Source of the DNA: Chionis minor
Taxonomy: Eukaryota > Chordata > Aves > Charadriiformes > Chionididae
NCBI GenBank assembly: GCA_013398295.1
Contig: VZSF01011322.1
Location: forward strand, 1-64,000
DNA: 64,000 nt
Direction: 5' to 3'
Under the pieces are notes generated by a model. The model ran no database searches and had not been told where the DNA came from. It was given only the letters and a program-made list of their open reading frames with translations. Each line of letters begins with the position of its first letter. Positions within the stretch are counted from its first letter, which is position 1. Shown piece after piece: positions 1 through 12,300 of this stretch. The translations under genes and the position numbers were made by a program.

Positions 1-652
1 GGTGGGGGACAATATAGGGGATGGCAAACTTCTTACCAGCCCTGGGCTCTGGCAGAGGGAAAGCCTTGATTATAGTCAAATTCAAACATTTAATTGGATT
101 GAGAGCGTCTTTGCCGGCAGAAACGGGGAAAGCCGTGCCAGGAGCCCATCCTGAAGGTCGCAGGCAGGCCGGCCCGCGTTCACCGGTTCTTCCCAAAGCG
201 GGAGAGGGAAGCGGGGAAGGAGGGAAACATCTGCAGCCCGTTAACTCCGGAACTCGTTGCTATGCAGCTGGTCATCCCGAGGAGATGGCGGACCTGCACC
301 AGGGGAGCTGGGGGAGGATGTGCCTACTCTGCCGACTAACAAGTCTTATTCCCCATCCGTCTCTCCGGCGGCAGGGAGCGAGTGCCACGGAGGGCCGTGT
401 TTCAGTCCCGGGAACCCATGCCGGGTACCAAAAAACCCACACCGCGAGGTGGACAGAAGAAAGATCGGCGTAACCCGTCAGGAGCCAGGGCACAGACGTG
501 GGCCAAAATGTTTTAGGTGTTGTGGAGACACAGGCTTTTCTCCCATCTAAGTGTCACCGTAGGGTGGGAGACCCTGGCTCCCAGCCACCGCTCCAGAGGG
601 CTAAAATGGGACAGCGGGGCACGGCAAAGAGTAATACGGCTTATTTGGCCAA
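1..652. other. GC-rich unique sequence, no gene recognised
   Basis: This stretch is GC-rich and has scattered CpGs. An open frame of 150 codons runs on the plus strand at 21-473, but its translation is low in recognisable structure and overlaps open frames in other frames and on the other strand, as expected by chance in GC-rich DNA. I see no splice pattern, domain or repeat family. The last part, after about 540, may be old degraded repeat leading into the CR1 tail that follows, but I cannot prove it. Confidence 0.5.
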
Positions 653-740
653 GGTGGCCCTGCCCAGGGCAGGGGGGTTGGAACTAGATCATCTAAGGTC
701 CCTTCCAACCCAAACCGTTCTGTGATTCTATGATTCTATT
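653..740 (+). mobile_element. CR1 LINE, 3' tail fragment
   Basis: This is the last ~88 bp of a CR1 retrotransposon in plus orientation. It has the conserved tail order: a 'CCCTGCCCAGGGCAGG' block, 'GGTTGGAACTAGAT', 'GGTCCCTTCCAACCCAAACC', then terminal ATTCTATG-type repeats at about 717-740. CR1 elements lack a poly-A tail and end in such octamer repeats, and most copies are heavily 5'-truncated, as here. Nothing of the reverse transcriptase frame remains. The 5' boundary is approximate. Confidence 0.9.
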
Positions 741-1568
741 AACCTCTCTGGTTAAGTGTCTCTATCAGGTGCTCTCCAGGTCACCAGCAAGGAGTAACCC
801 AAGATCCTCCCACGTTAACCAGGAGCAGCCATGGTCAAGGCCGCTTCCTCCTCCCGGCGCAGTCCCCGCTGCCTCCCAGCCTGCTGGTGCTTGCGGTTGC
901 GACTCGTAGGATTAGTAGCTGTGGAAAACGCAGTTTTAAAAATAATTTTGGCAAACGACAGGAGGGCGCAAGAGTTAAACCTTGGTCCTGGGAATGGGTT
1001 GTATTGGCAAAAGCTTCTACCAGTTGCGCACCTGTAAGGTGAGGATGGGGACGGCATTTGACGTACTTTGCAGGGCGTAATTCTTTATTTTAGTCTACTT
1101 TAATATCGCCACCACCCTAAGAAGGGAATATCTGCCTCGATGGTTCCAGTCTGGCAGTGGCAGGCTGCGGGAAGCTTTATTTATGGGATCTCATGGTGTG
1201 CCTGGTTGATTAGGAAGATGTCTTTTCTTCGATGCGATGAGCGCATTGAAAACATCCCATGGACCATGAGAGAACTCCCTGGAATCCTGCGTAGGATTCC
1301 CTGTGCAGAGCCATTCTGTGACGCCCAGCGGGGCGTGACGTGGGTGGCAGCCACCTCCCATTGGAAATATGCCCGTTCCAGGTGGAATAAGGCTGTTCCA
1401 GCCACTGTGCCCATCGTTCAGCCAAAGGCAGCTGACTCAGCAGATTTCCCGGCACCGCTTCCCATATTGCCAGACCTTACAAACGCCCGCCTGCCGCCCC
1501 GTCTCCAAACGGTGCCGTTCTCTCATGAGCTTAATAAGAATACATGTGTTTGATGATTTTTCAAGTCT

Positions 1569-1600
1569 CTCTTTTTTTTTATACTTTTTTTTTTTTCATC
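1569..1600. repeat. Poly-T tracts
   Basis: Two T-runs of ten or more bases are separated by a short 'ATAC' interruption. This is simple low-complexity sequence. It could be the reversed A-tail of an old retrocopy, but no retrocopy body is visible beside it. Confidence 0.8.
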
Positions 1601-3197
1601 ACAGACGGTTGCGATCATTTTTAATCTTGTAGTCAGCCCTCTACATTTCTAATTATACGCGGAGAGTGTATTTCCACTCGACCCTGCGCAAGAAGAAACC
1701 AGATATTGCTATTCAAAACACATATGTAATTCCTCTTTTTTTGCAAGCCTACATCAAATAGGTTGCTTCTCCAACGCAATGAAAAACTTGAAATTCATAT
1801 GAATTTTAAAGGGTGAGGAGTGTGAACGCAGGCCCTTGTAGATGAAAGGGCGTGCTTTACAGTTATTTTATTCAGTGCAAAGGAGGTTTTAATACAAACA
1901 AGGCATGTTGAGTTTATTCTGAAACAGAAATAGATCAGAAAAATAAGGTACTTATTACTTTCATTGAATGAATGCAGGGCCATTTTAAAAGCCGGTCTGC
2001 TTATTATCATAAGCTGCTGAATTTATTGCATTTTACCATTTTGGCACTACTCTAACCCCATTCTAAAATGCGTTTCCTGTGTGCTCGCTCTCTCATGCTA
2101 AATTGCAGAAGCTTTCGCGTGGGGGAAGAAGGAAGGCAGGGAAGCTGGGAAGTCACAACCACCCTTTCGCTGCATCCTTCTCCTGGCCTTTACAGACATC
2201 ATCCAAATCCATAAGCACGCGAACATCTCCACCCGCTGGGTCTTCATCTCACCTACCATTGAGCACCCTCAGCTCCACCCCGAGCTCCCAAACCCCGAGC
2301 AGCCCCGCACGGGCCACGTTGCCCGGTGCAGGTGTTGAGAAATGAGTAGAAGACCATGTAGACCATCATCCCCAGAACACCAGTGAGTTCCTGGCAACAC
2401 TCAGTCCTCGGATAATTACTCAAGGTGATGGGTTGAAGCACAGTCAGTAGCTAACACTGACGTTTGATCTGCTATTTTTGAACCAAATCCTTTTGGATTG
2501 TGACTTTTTAAAAAAGTTTGGATTTTTCCCAGCTTTGAAAGTCTGTCTTTCCTGCCAGGCTCATTGATTTAGTCTCTCCAAAGTGCTTTCTCCTAGGGGA
2601 GCCCCAACCAGAGGATCTCCAGGTGGGCTAATTTTCAGTTTTCAGCTGCATTGTAAGTGGACAAAACTGCTTCCTGGGTAGTTTGAGTTGAAACCGGCTT
2701 GTGTTCCTCATAGCGAACGGGCTGCTACCTGTGCAGCCTGGAGCCCACTGAGAACCCCAAATTAGACCCATAATGGGTCCAAGGAAACGGTGCATTTACC
2801 TTAAAAGTCTGTCTGGGGTTTCTTGGGGGGGGTGGGGATGGATCACTCTTTAATTGACTTCCACGCAGAGCTGACCGCTGTCATTATGCAGGTGGGGCTT
2901 TGCCAGGGAAATGATGCCTGCCCCGAGATAGTAGAGGAATGCGCAGTTTCCTCCAAACACAAAGAATTTATGCTTCCCACCACCCCTAAAAAGGAAAAGG
3001 ACTGCTCTGAGTTCAATGCACATTTCCTTTTCCCGGTACAAGCCCGCTGTTATCCCCTGGGCAGGGGAAAGGTTCTCAGCGTTTGCCTGGAGTCTGCATT
3101 GGATCCCAACACACACACGGGTGAGCGCGTAGCCCCCACAAAATCAGGTGGCCAATATATTCACTGGCCCCTAAACTGGCTGTTTTTACTCAGGAGC

Positions 3198-3212
3198 TTT
3201 TTTTTTTTTTTT
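3198..3212. repeat. Poly-T run
   Basis: An uninterrupted T homopolymer of about 15 bases in otherwise unique sequence. Replication slippage is enough to explain it. Confidence 0.85.
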
Positions 3213-3542
3213 AACCCGTTCCTCCTCTTCTACAAAAGTTTTCTGCCCCACATTTCATGGGTCTGTCCTTCTGCGCTCGCAGTGGAGCTATTCTAGTCTT
3301 TCATTACAAATAAGGCATCTGCCAGCATGTGCAGGACGCGTAAGCCAAGTGCAATAGCTGTGGTTTCTTCTTCCTAAGCCTACAGGAGCCAGAAGGGTCC
3401 CTGGCTTCATTCACGTCACTGCCTTCATTTGGAGGCATCTTTAAAATATCTGCCCCGGTAAATATTCCCCGTCCAAGGAACCACGGCTGTTCCCAACCAC
3501 GGCTGTCCCAAACGCACTGTGGTCCTGCTCCAGCACTGTCTA

Positions 3543-3566
3543 GGGAGGAGGAGGAGGAGGAGGAGA
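3543..3566. repeat. (AGG)n microsatellite
   Basis: About seven tandem GGA/AGG trinucleotides form a purine tract. It lies 50 bp before a long C-run, so strand asymmetry changes sharply over this ~110-bp interval. Confidence 0.9.
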
Positions 3567-3616
3567 GCCCACGAGCTGCCTCCATGCAGGGTGTCCCTCA
3601 GCAGCACCATCCCACA

Positions 3617-3648
3617 CCCCCCCCCCCCCCCGCCCCNCCCCCCCCCCC
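3617..3648. repeat. Poly-C tract interrupted by an assembly N (3637)
   Basis: This is a C-run of about 30 bases with one G at 3632 and one undetermined base at 3637. The N most likely marks a place where reads could not be joined through the homopolymer, so the true length is unknown. On the minus strand it is a G-run able to form G-quadruplexes. Confidence 0.9.
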
Positions 3649-3939
3649 AGCCTCTCCCCACAGCTCAGGGTGGGCGTTACACTATTTCCAAGGGGAAAAA
3701 AAACCCAACCCAACCCGGCTTTTTCTGGTGTGGAGGAGAGTCTGGTTCTTGTCCTGCCTGCAGCACGCAGATACCATGGTGACAGACACCTTCCCGCATT
3801 ACGAAAGCAAACAGGAACTCATGAATTTGTGTTTTAAGGCCAAATTATATATAGGAGCACCACACGCTTGACATCTGTCGCTGTTTCCTATTAGTACCCT
3901 TTGCTTGATTAATCCCCCGCAGCCAGCCTAGCCCCCAGC

Positions 3940-4140
3940 CAGCGCTGGGAGGAGTCGCTCGCGCTTTCTAGGCTCTGCTGGAGGGGTTTAACAAACTCCT
4001 GTGCAAGGCAGCCCCGGTCTGGTGCCGTGCCGGGCCCTGCCGAGCCGTGCCGGCCTCCCACGCGCGTCTTGCAGCGTGTGACAGAGAGCAGGACAAACCC
4101 CACCAAGGTCCCACCACCAGCTACCGGAGGGGCCGGCGAG
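3940..4140. other. CpG-dense patch
   Basis: By hand count there are nine CpGs in the 60 bases 4021-4080 and about fifteen over 3901-4080, far above the bird genome background. This could be a small unmethylated regulatory island or simply a GC-rich segment that escaped CpG decay. No transcript start, splice signal or gene is visible beside it. Confidence 0.4.
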
Positions 4141-5170
4141 GACTGTGGGAGGATGGAACCACAACCCGGGGACACTGGAGTATTATCCTCATCGTGTTCG
4201 GCTGCAGCTGGTGTTATTTAGCTGTTTTCCCAGGTGATGCTCCGAGTCCCAGATACCACCCAGCTGGCAGATTGGTGCCTCTCAAATAATTTCCGCAGCC
4301 ATCAGAGTAGGCAGGGGAATGAAAAAAGGTCAAATTGAAGCTTGAATGCTGCCGGGAAAAGGAATGTATCACTCGTACAGAAGCGATGACTGTAATGTGT
4401 TTATAAATACACCCGTGTGAGAGGTGCTGTTCCCTCCATCGGCTGTCCTCGGTGCCCTGTGCTGCCCGTGCTACCCGTGTCTCTGCCGCCTCCTCCCCGG
4501 TGCAGCTGGGCACCCGTGCTTTAGTTTATTTTTCACCTGCCCTAACTGTTTTTGCACTGACCACAAGGTCTCATCCGTAAGATTTTCCCACCTCGTGGGA
4601 TTTCTGCCGCTCCGGGGGCAGCCGCTATCACGCCCAGCTGGGTTTCCTTGCATCATCCCATCCCAAGTGAGGGAGAAGAGGCGGCAGTTCTCTCCCCCCG
4701 GGGTGCTGGGATGGGATTTTGCTCAGAGCTTCGGTTTCAGGGAGCGTTCGAGTCGTGTTTAAGTGCTGCGTGACCCCTGGGGCCGACAGCGTACGTCCTC
4801 ACCCGGTAAATAACACCAGAAAAGGAAGAAAACGTGATTGCTTTGGCTCGATAGTAGCAGCGGAAGAGCCTCACGATAAAAATGCTTGAAAACAGTCTAC
4901 AGATCAGAACAAATTCTGTCATCACTTCAGAGGCATAAATATTTCGGAGAAGAAGGTGCAACTCCAGACCACTGCCGCAGCTCCGGCTCCAGCCCCAGGC
5001 AGTGTGGTCCTCAGCACCTTCACAAACTTCTAAAAGCTGGAGCAGCCGAATGCCCTTGCATGCTGCCGGCTCGCAGCCGCATTCGATATAAACTTGCATT
5101 ACACCTGCTATTTCAATATATTTTTTTTTTCTGATTTACTACTGCTTATTCCTAGATAATGAGTAAGTTA

Positions 5171-5722
5171 TGGGCAGCAGAGCGAGGGAGGGGATTCTGC
5201 CCCTCTGCTCCACTCTGGGGAGACCCCCCCTGGAATCCTGGGTCCAGCTCCGGGGGTCCCAACAGCAGAAGGACACGGAGCTGTTGGAGCGGGGCCGGAG
5301 GAGGCCCCGGAGATGCTGGGAGGGCTGGAGCCCCTCTGCTGGGAGGACAGGCTGGGAGAGCTGGGGGGGTTCAGCCTGGAGAAGAGAAGGCTCCGGGGAC
5401 ACCTGCCAGTGTCTGAAAGGGGCTCCAGGAAAGCTGGGGAGGGACTCGGGATCAGGGAGTGGAGCCAGAGGACGAGGGGGAATGGTTTTAACCAGATTTA
5501 GATGGGACATGAGGAAGAAATTGCTGGCTGTGAGGGTGGTGAGCCCCTGGCCGGGGTTGCCCAGAGCAGCTGTGGCTGCCCCATCCCTGGAGGTTCAAGG
5601 CCAGGTTGGACGGGGCTTGGAGCAGCCTGGTGTGGTGGGAGGTGTCCCTGCCCAGGGCAGGGGGTGGCACTGGGTGGGCTTTAAGGTCTCTCCCAACCTG
5701 AAACATTCTATGATTCTGTGAT
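5171..5722 (+). mobile_element. CR1 LINE, 5'-truncated, GC-rich young subfamily
   Basis: This ~550-bp CR1 copy includes the end of the reverse-transcriptase ORF and the 3' UTR. One frame gives a relic of the conserved CR1 C-terminal motif 'FSLEK(R)RLRG' near 5370-5400, followed by a 'RTRGN(G)F'-like motif near 5475-5495. The element then runs through the 'CCCCATCCCTGGAGGTTCAA' block and ends in 'ATTCTATGATTCTGTGATA'. Frameshifts scatter the coding relic over several frames, so it makes no protein. It aligns along its whole length with 53876-54456 and shares many non-ancestral bases with it, marking a recent GC-rich subfamily. Confidence 0.95.
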
Positions 5723-7856
5723 AAAAGGTCGTCTCCTCGCTAAACATCACAAGTAACATCCCGCAGTCCCTGCACGCTCAGGTCAGCCCTGTCACATGCT
5801 GCAGCCCCGATGGTTTGGCTTCGGGCGTGAGAAGCACGAGGATGCTGCATTGCTCCACGTTTCCCGGCCAGCCCCGTGCACCCTTGCAACTGAGACTTCA
5901 GCAACAAACCGAACACATACCGCCCCAAAACGCCCAAAATAACGCCTTTTCATTTAAAACTTCGCAGAGTTGGGTGCTGACCTGCACCCGTTGGGGCGCA
6001 GACGCGGGTTTGGCCGGCTCTGTCCCTCCCCGGGCAGCTGCAGCCACCGTTGGCATTGCAGGAGGGCATGGCACGGGGCAGCTTACGGGGCTGCAGGCAA
6101 AACCTTTGCGGGAATTGTTTCTGTACGTTGCCGTTTGGATTTGCAGGTTTAACTATTTAAATTTAGCAAATTAATCCTTCGCTTAATTTAGAGTGGGGAT
6201 AAGGAGGGAGGGAAATCGCATGAGGCAGCAAGAGTGTGAGTGATTACGCTCTCATTAAAGCTCTTCTGCTGGCAGAGGAGGTGACGGAGGTGGAGGAGAG
6301 GGATAACAGCAGCGTCTCAAAACTAATCCCCTCTTAGGTCGTGTTCATCTTTTTTGGCTCTGTCAGGCCCCAGTTCCTCATACTGGGATTTGATTTTTAC
6401 AGCAAGAAAAGCTGCTGGGATGGCTCATTCCCTGCCAGGGCTTCCTGAGCTCCCTCGCCGAGGCTCAGAGGAGCGCAGACCTCCCGCAGGTCTTCCCCAC
6501 TCCGGCGGGGTGACAACACAGGGACTGATGCTGCCCTCTACAATGGCCACGTCAATACCACTGCAGCTATATAAAAGCTGCAAAAATGGTCTTTACTGGG
6601 GTCCTAACACACACTTGCAAAGACCACTTTGCCTCCTTTGTACATTTTAAAGAATAATAAAAAAAAAGTCCCTGTCCAAACTGGTTTTCCTCTAAATAAT
6701 TTGTCGTGGGCTGGAGGATGAATGCAAGGGCAACATCACACGGGCCAAGCAGATGGAAAGGGGGGAGCTTTTTAAACAAACTCTCTTACGTACCTTATTT
6801 CACTTTTTTTGTATGCGTCTGACCAAACTCAATGACAAATTCACATCCTGAGCTCTGGGGAATACTCAAAATGGTAACAGTGGGGAAGGAAGAAGAGCGG
6901 GCACTCCTCTGTTTTCAGAAGCCCTCGCCGCTCCTTTCTGCTTCTCAGTGGGTTATGAAGGAGAAAACAAGGAAGGAAAAAATCCCTTTAATTTATTAAA
7001 ATTATTTCTTGGCTGTTTTGATAGGGTAGAAGAGAAAACTGCTGAAATCTCTTGAGATCTGTCATTCGGGAGACCAAAGCGGCCAGCCAGGATAACTAAT
7101 TTTATTCCCAAACACTGTGAAATGTGCTGATACACACACCAGAGGTTTTATCACTGCTTCAGCAAGATGGGGATTACCACCTCAATATATTGAAACTGAA
7201 ATTATGCTGAAATCGGTAGAAGCGAGTACCGCCTCATTGCTTTAAGAAAGGTGCATTAAAGGCAATTACCAAAAAATACCCTTCAAGGAGTAAATGGGTT
7301 GCAATTAAGTTATTAGCAGTCCGGTGCCGGCATTCCCCAAGGACTACTCCTCTCCAGATGAAGAGCACAGCTCTCCTTATCCCTTCTCCTTCAGCTCCTC
7401 CAGATATGGATGTCCCTGGCCATGCCCGTCACCTCCAGCACGACACCGCCCAACGCACCCCACTGTCCCGCTGTCCTCGGGGGTGACATGTGGCATCTTG
7501 GGGACTGGGGCTGGGAAGCTGAGACGGGTCGACGCAGATGTGCTCGGCACCTTAGGAAACCCCATCATCATCCCTCCTCCTCCTCCCCTCAACCAAGCCA
7601 GAAATATGTCCGCTATCCCGTATTTTTCCAAGAAGGACACGTTGCTGGGGCTGATTGATACTCAGTGAGGTTGTGAATTCCTCTTTCCTTTTGCTCTCCG
7701 TCCTGCCGGGGCTGCTTTCCCGGTGCCAGTTCCTGTCTGGCAGACACAGGAGAGCCACTAAAACACTTAGGGTAAACAAAAAGCAAGGTCAATAGGGATC
7801 CTCCTTATCTGTCTAAAGGCCTCTGGAATTCGGTGTAATCATCAGGGCTGTGGGGG

Positions 7857-7874
7857 AAAAAAAAAAAAAAAAAG
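7857..7874. repeat. Poly-A run
   Basis: An A homopolymer of about 18 bases follows a short G-run. No retrocopy can be recognised upstream of it, so I annotate it only as a simple repeat. Confidence 0.9.
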
Positions 7875-9039
7875 CCCTTTTATAAACTAGATTCGCAGGC
7901 ACGTGGGTAAGGAATGCAAGTAGGGAAATAGCTGAAATATTTCAAAGGCACGAGTCCACAACGGCGCTGCCACAGCTTAATATTTATGTTGGTTACTCTA
8001 AAGGCATTAACTCACCATTTTCAGCGTGCACGGAGAAGGTCGCACCGTGTTTCCGCTCGGACCCCCCCCTCCCACCCGCCAGCCTTTGGGCATAAACGCT
8101 GCTGCCCCGCGGAGGTGGGGGCGAAGGTGGGTCCCAGTGTGGGGCGAGAGCAGCAAGAACAGGGGGAGGAATCAGCCCCTTCATTAAATTTCAACGAGGA
8201 GAGCGGTATCTGCCTCGGGGGCCTCTGGTTACCGTAGCTGGAGCTTGAAGGTAACGATTAACAAAACCAGGGAGGCCAGTGGTACGGCAGCAGATTCCAT
8301 CCCGGCTGGCTGAGCTGACGCTGGTAATACTTAGAGCAAGAAACAACATTCAGGATTTTCTCCCAACTTTTTGTTGCACCCCGAGCGAGCCAGCCCACTC
8401 TCTGATTTAGGGCTGAGAATTTTTTTTTCTAGGACCGTAAATATCTTTACAGTGAGTCGTTTCTTGCCCGAACCTATTAAACCAGAGTCGCGGAAAATGG
8501 CTTGGAAAATAAAAGTCAGGGTATTCCTTACGCAGTCGTGCGATCTCTTCCCATGCTTAATGTTTACCCAGAGGTTTTACTCTCCTTTCACCGCTCTTTT
8601 CCTTCAGTTCAGCTCGTGGCGGGGGGGATTCAGGTTACAGATAAAGAGGCCCAGCCTAAAGCAGGCAGAGCCTGGGACACGGTGGGAACCTCCGCGCTGG
8701 GAGAGATGCAATTACTGCCCAAAGAGAGATTACTGCAGGTGCCCTTCGAAGGGTGGGGTCAGGTTCCATCAATCTGCTCAATTACCATTTAATTTCGAGT
8801 CTACAACTGTTGCCGATTCCCAGTTTCCAGTCAAGGGCAATTATCTTTTGTTATTTCTTCGTCGCTGCATCTTCACGAGCCCATATACATTTAGATGCAG
8901 TTCAGGTTCAGAGGAGAACATCCTGCTGCTTGGCTTTTCTCTAATGATTTATGATACGCTTAATACAGCCCTTCGCAGCAACGCGATATTAACGTAACAG
9001 CTCAATAAGCAGACTAAGGATGAACCGCTCTTAGCTTGC

Positions 9040-9074
9040 TGGGGTTTTTTTTGGTTTTGTTTGTTTTTTTTCCT
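9040..9074. repeat. T/G-rich low-complexity tract
   Basis: A run of T-tracts broken by G or GG. Similar G/T tracts occur at 19519-19552, 35572-35602 and 62062-62083, so it belongs to a class of low-complexity sequence that recurs in the window. Confidence 0.75.
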
Positions 9075-9363
9075 TCTAAATTTCAGGGATGACACTGGAG
9101 GGGGGATGCCCCCTGGCTTTGCTCTCCTTTCTGCTTGGGCTGGCGAGACCCCTAGTTACAAGGGTGTTGCTGAGACCACCCACCCATGTCTTGTGGCCTG
9201 GGGCAGGGCCAGCAGCTTTCCCGAGCATCTCCCTGCAGTCATTCCCAAAACCTGGCTCCGGGCGCTCCCCCATGGCGGCAGGGGCAACGTGGGAGCCCTC
9301 AGAGGGGCGGCAAAGGGTGCCGGAACCCGCAGCAAGCACCAAAGGAGAATTGCTTCCCAAAAT

Positions 9364-9384
9364 GTGCGTGCGTGCGTGCGTGCA
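9364..9384. repeat. (GTGC)n microsatellite
   Basis: Five tandem GTGC/TGCG units. The repeat is alternating purine-pyrimidine and CpG-containing, so it could adopt Z-DNA. It is probably a polymorphic marker. Confidence 0.9.
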
Positions 9385-12300
9385 TAACAGCCGCCTGTTG
9401 GAGGGCAAATTTCCCTTGGAAAGCTTTCCTTCCATCATCCCGTGGCTCAAACACTGCAAACAGGGAAAGGCCAGGCAATTTTCCCCTGTTATCACTCCTA
9501 ACAGCTCCGCGCTCATCTGAAGGCTGATTGCTGGCTTTTCACCCACTTGGTTCTGCAAAACATCCCGAAAAACCCATGGCCATAGGTTCCTGATGTACCA
9601 CATTAGGAATCTGGTCTCCTAGCACTAGGAAGTATTTTGGTACTTGTCTGTATTCCAAGTAGAAATTGTAACTTAAAAAAAAAATCCCCCAAATCCTCAT
9701 GACACGCAAAACTGGGGGAAAATAAAATATGTAACTACAGCAAATGTAGCTGTGAAGAAACAAGCCCTCTTCCCTGATGATGAATTATACTTTGCTTGCA
9801 ACAGATGCAGCTCTTTATATTTGTTTTCTGCATAAATCTACATATCAGCCTGAAAGCAACTGTACGTGCTTTGTCTTGCCTTGGTTCCATCACTCACTGC
9901 TCTTTTCAGCTGGGGCCGCACCGCTTCGCTCCGGCAAGTGCCCCATTTTGTGCCTTTTCCAGCCCCAAAATCGCCATGAGGGAGCGGGTGGACGTTGACC
10001 ACCTTGTGACTTGGCTGCATGCAGGGGGGAGCTTGCGTCCTTTCTTCTACCCATTGCCACCGGTCCCTTCGGTGGTCCCAAGTGGCGGGCAGAGCCCTGG
10101 GGCTCAGAGCACCCAAGGACACGGGGAGGGAGAAGCCGGGGTGGGTGCTGTGCCTGCGCCACGCGGAGACGGGAGCTGCTGCGACAGCCACGGGTCCTGT
10201 TCTGCAGTTTGATTCATAACATCTATAATTTATTGTGTGCTGCCAACCGGACAGGCTTCCCTGGAGCCGGGATGGCCGGTGGGGATGGCTGTGGGCGTTC
10301 CACAGCGTGGCTAGTGGCAAATCCCCGGCGCGCACGGGCAGTGGGTTTGCTCCAGGAGCCTTATTCCCCAAGAAAAGCTCAAAGCGGGAGCACGCATGGG
10401 GTGCAGGTGGTGGGAGGAATATTCTGCAGTCGCAGCCAGAAAAGGTGAAAAGGATAGGTACCGAATATAATTATCTTATTAAATGGGGAGCCCATTTTTT
10501 CAGCTCTTCTTAATCTCGTTTGACGCTGTCGGTGTCAAGTTAAATTATTTTTAATTGTTTTTACAAAATGCATCTGATGAATTTATGGTTTTCTCTATAG
10601 GATCCCCCAGAATATAATTCTCCCGGGGAATTTATTTTCCTCTCCTCTAAGGAGTCTTATTTAATATCTGTGCCCTGGAAATTGAAGTGACGAAGCAAGT
10701 AAACAATTACTGCAGCGTATCATTAAGGGGAGCAGCCTTGTCCTACAGCCACGGTGAGCATCCCTACCCTCACAGGCAAGATCCTTGCTTGTTTTCCTCC
10801 TTCCCAGGGTCCCATCTGTGCTTGCCAGCCTAAGCAGCTCCTGCTGTCCCGGAGCCTGTCTCCTCTCCTGGGGAAGGCTCAAGGATAATCTCCTTTACTG
10901 GTGCTGGTGGGAGGGAAGGCGGCTCCATCCCCGCTGAGAGCTCAATGTGGGCGCTGGGGTAAAAGCTAGGTGAAATGAAGGGTGGCCTAGAGGCTGAATT
11001 TAACAGCTGAAACAAGCCTTTGCCCCTTTCAGAGGGTGAAAGCATCGCCTACAAGCGGCTGCGGGGCACGGGAAAGCGTGCAGGGAAGTCACCGGCACTG
11101 GCGACAGCAGAGAGGATGCAGGTACCAACCGTCCTCACTCCCTCTGGTCCTGTAAAGCCATTTATCGTGGCAGAGGAGCGTACAGAAACTCTTGCCAAAG
11201 GGGGTTTAAACAGGGCTAAGGAATGGTAAGGTCTCGCAGGCAGGGCTGAAGGCTGGGGAGTTTTGGAGGGTCCCAGGAGCCCCCCGGCTCGACCACCCGA
11301 CCAGACTAGGGCATCCTCCCGACCTCTCCCCACCTCTGTGGCACCAGGCCAGAGCAATTTCCATGGCAGAAAGGCACCCACTGTTTGCAGGGACAGAGAA
11401 ACATGCATTTTTTTCCACCCCGTAAAAAATTAGAAGTCGAAAAACTCAGCTGCTGAAATCCCTCATTACCGGAGCAGCGGGTCGCAGGGACACTGCTGAA
11501 CTCGGCGCACAAACGCTGGGGTAGGACAGCAAAAAATAGAAAGCAAATTGCCATGACCTATTAATCTAGAGAAAAGATCTATTTCTGAAACGTGCACTGT
11601 TTAAGCAGAGGTATTGCCAGCTGTAACCCACTTAGGCAAAGCTTCAGGCATGAAGCAAGGTCACTGCCAGCGCCTGGCCGCTTCCTCACCAGGGACACGC
11701 CGGCATGGCGTGGCAGGACGGAGCGAGACTCGTCTACGTTATCACGGAGGGGACAACACGGTGCATATTAAAAGGCTGGATTATTGGTGCACGGGGATAA
11801 TTCCCAGGTCTTTAGGCTGCAGCGCTGGCAGGTTGTGGGCTGTTAGTGTGAGCTCTCAGCTCGCCTACGCTGGGATGGGAAAGCAGATCCTCGCCGTTCC
11901 TGGGAACAGGGAGCTGGGGGCTGGGAGAAGGAGACGTGCAGGGGACACTGCCATGGACAACACGTGCTGTGCACACTCGACAGCATCCTGCCTTCTGTAT
12001 AAGGTAGAGTGCCAGGCAACACAGTTCTTACTACTTCGTTGACGTCCAAGAGGCAGGAGAAAGTCTCCGGAGAGGATTACCACTGGCGTAAGCTCTCGGT
12101 ATTCCCCAGCCCAAGCCTTGCAAAGCAGCAAAGAAGAAAAGCTCTCAGTGTGATGGAGAGAGATCTTACTGCTGAAGGCATCTCCCTCCTAGTCCTATTC
12201 CCAGCAAGGCTTCAAGGTGTAGGCTAAAAACTGAGACACCAGCGCTGGTGTCTTTGGCTGAGGAATTGGCATTAGGGCTATGCTGTGGCTAACAGGAGAG

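Larger units (their letters stand above)
741..5170. other. Intergenic unique sequence with simple repeats
   Basis: No gene is supported in these 4.4 kb. Visible items are two T-runs near 1569-1600 and 3198-3212, an (AGG)n tract, a C-run with an N, and a CpG-dense patch, each listed separately where useful. A TATA-like TATAAAT lies at 4402-4408, but no initiator, CpG context or downstream open frame makes it a convincing promoter. An AT-richer section at 1640-2060 could be regulatory, but no specific signal singles it out. Confidence 0.5.

Noticed and set aside
4402..4408. TATA-like box TATAAAT downstream of a CpG-dense patch
   Set aside because: It lies about 260 bp past the CpG patch, with no initiator or downstream gene; such a 7-mer is common by chance.
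8371..8997. 208-codon plus-strand open frame
   Set aside because: No domain, no signal or repeat structure. The latter part is AT-rich regulatory-looking DNA, and another open frame overlaps it.
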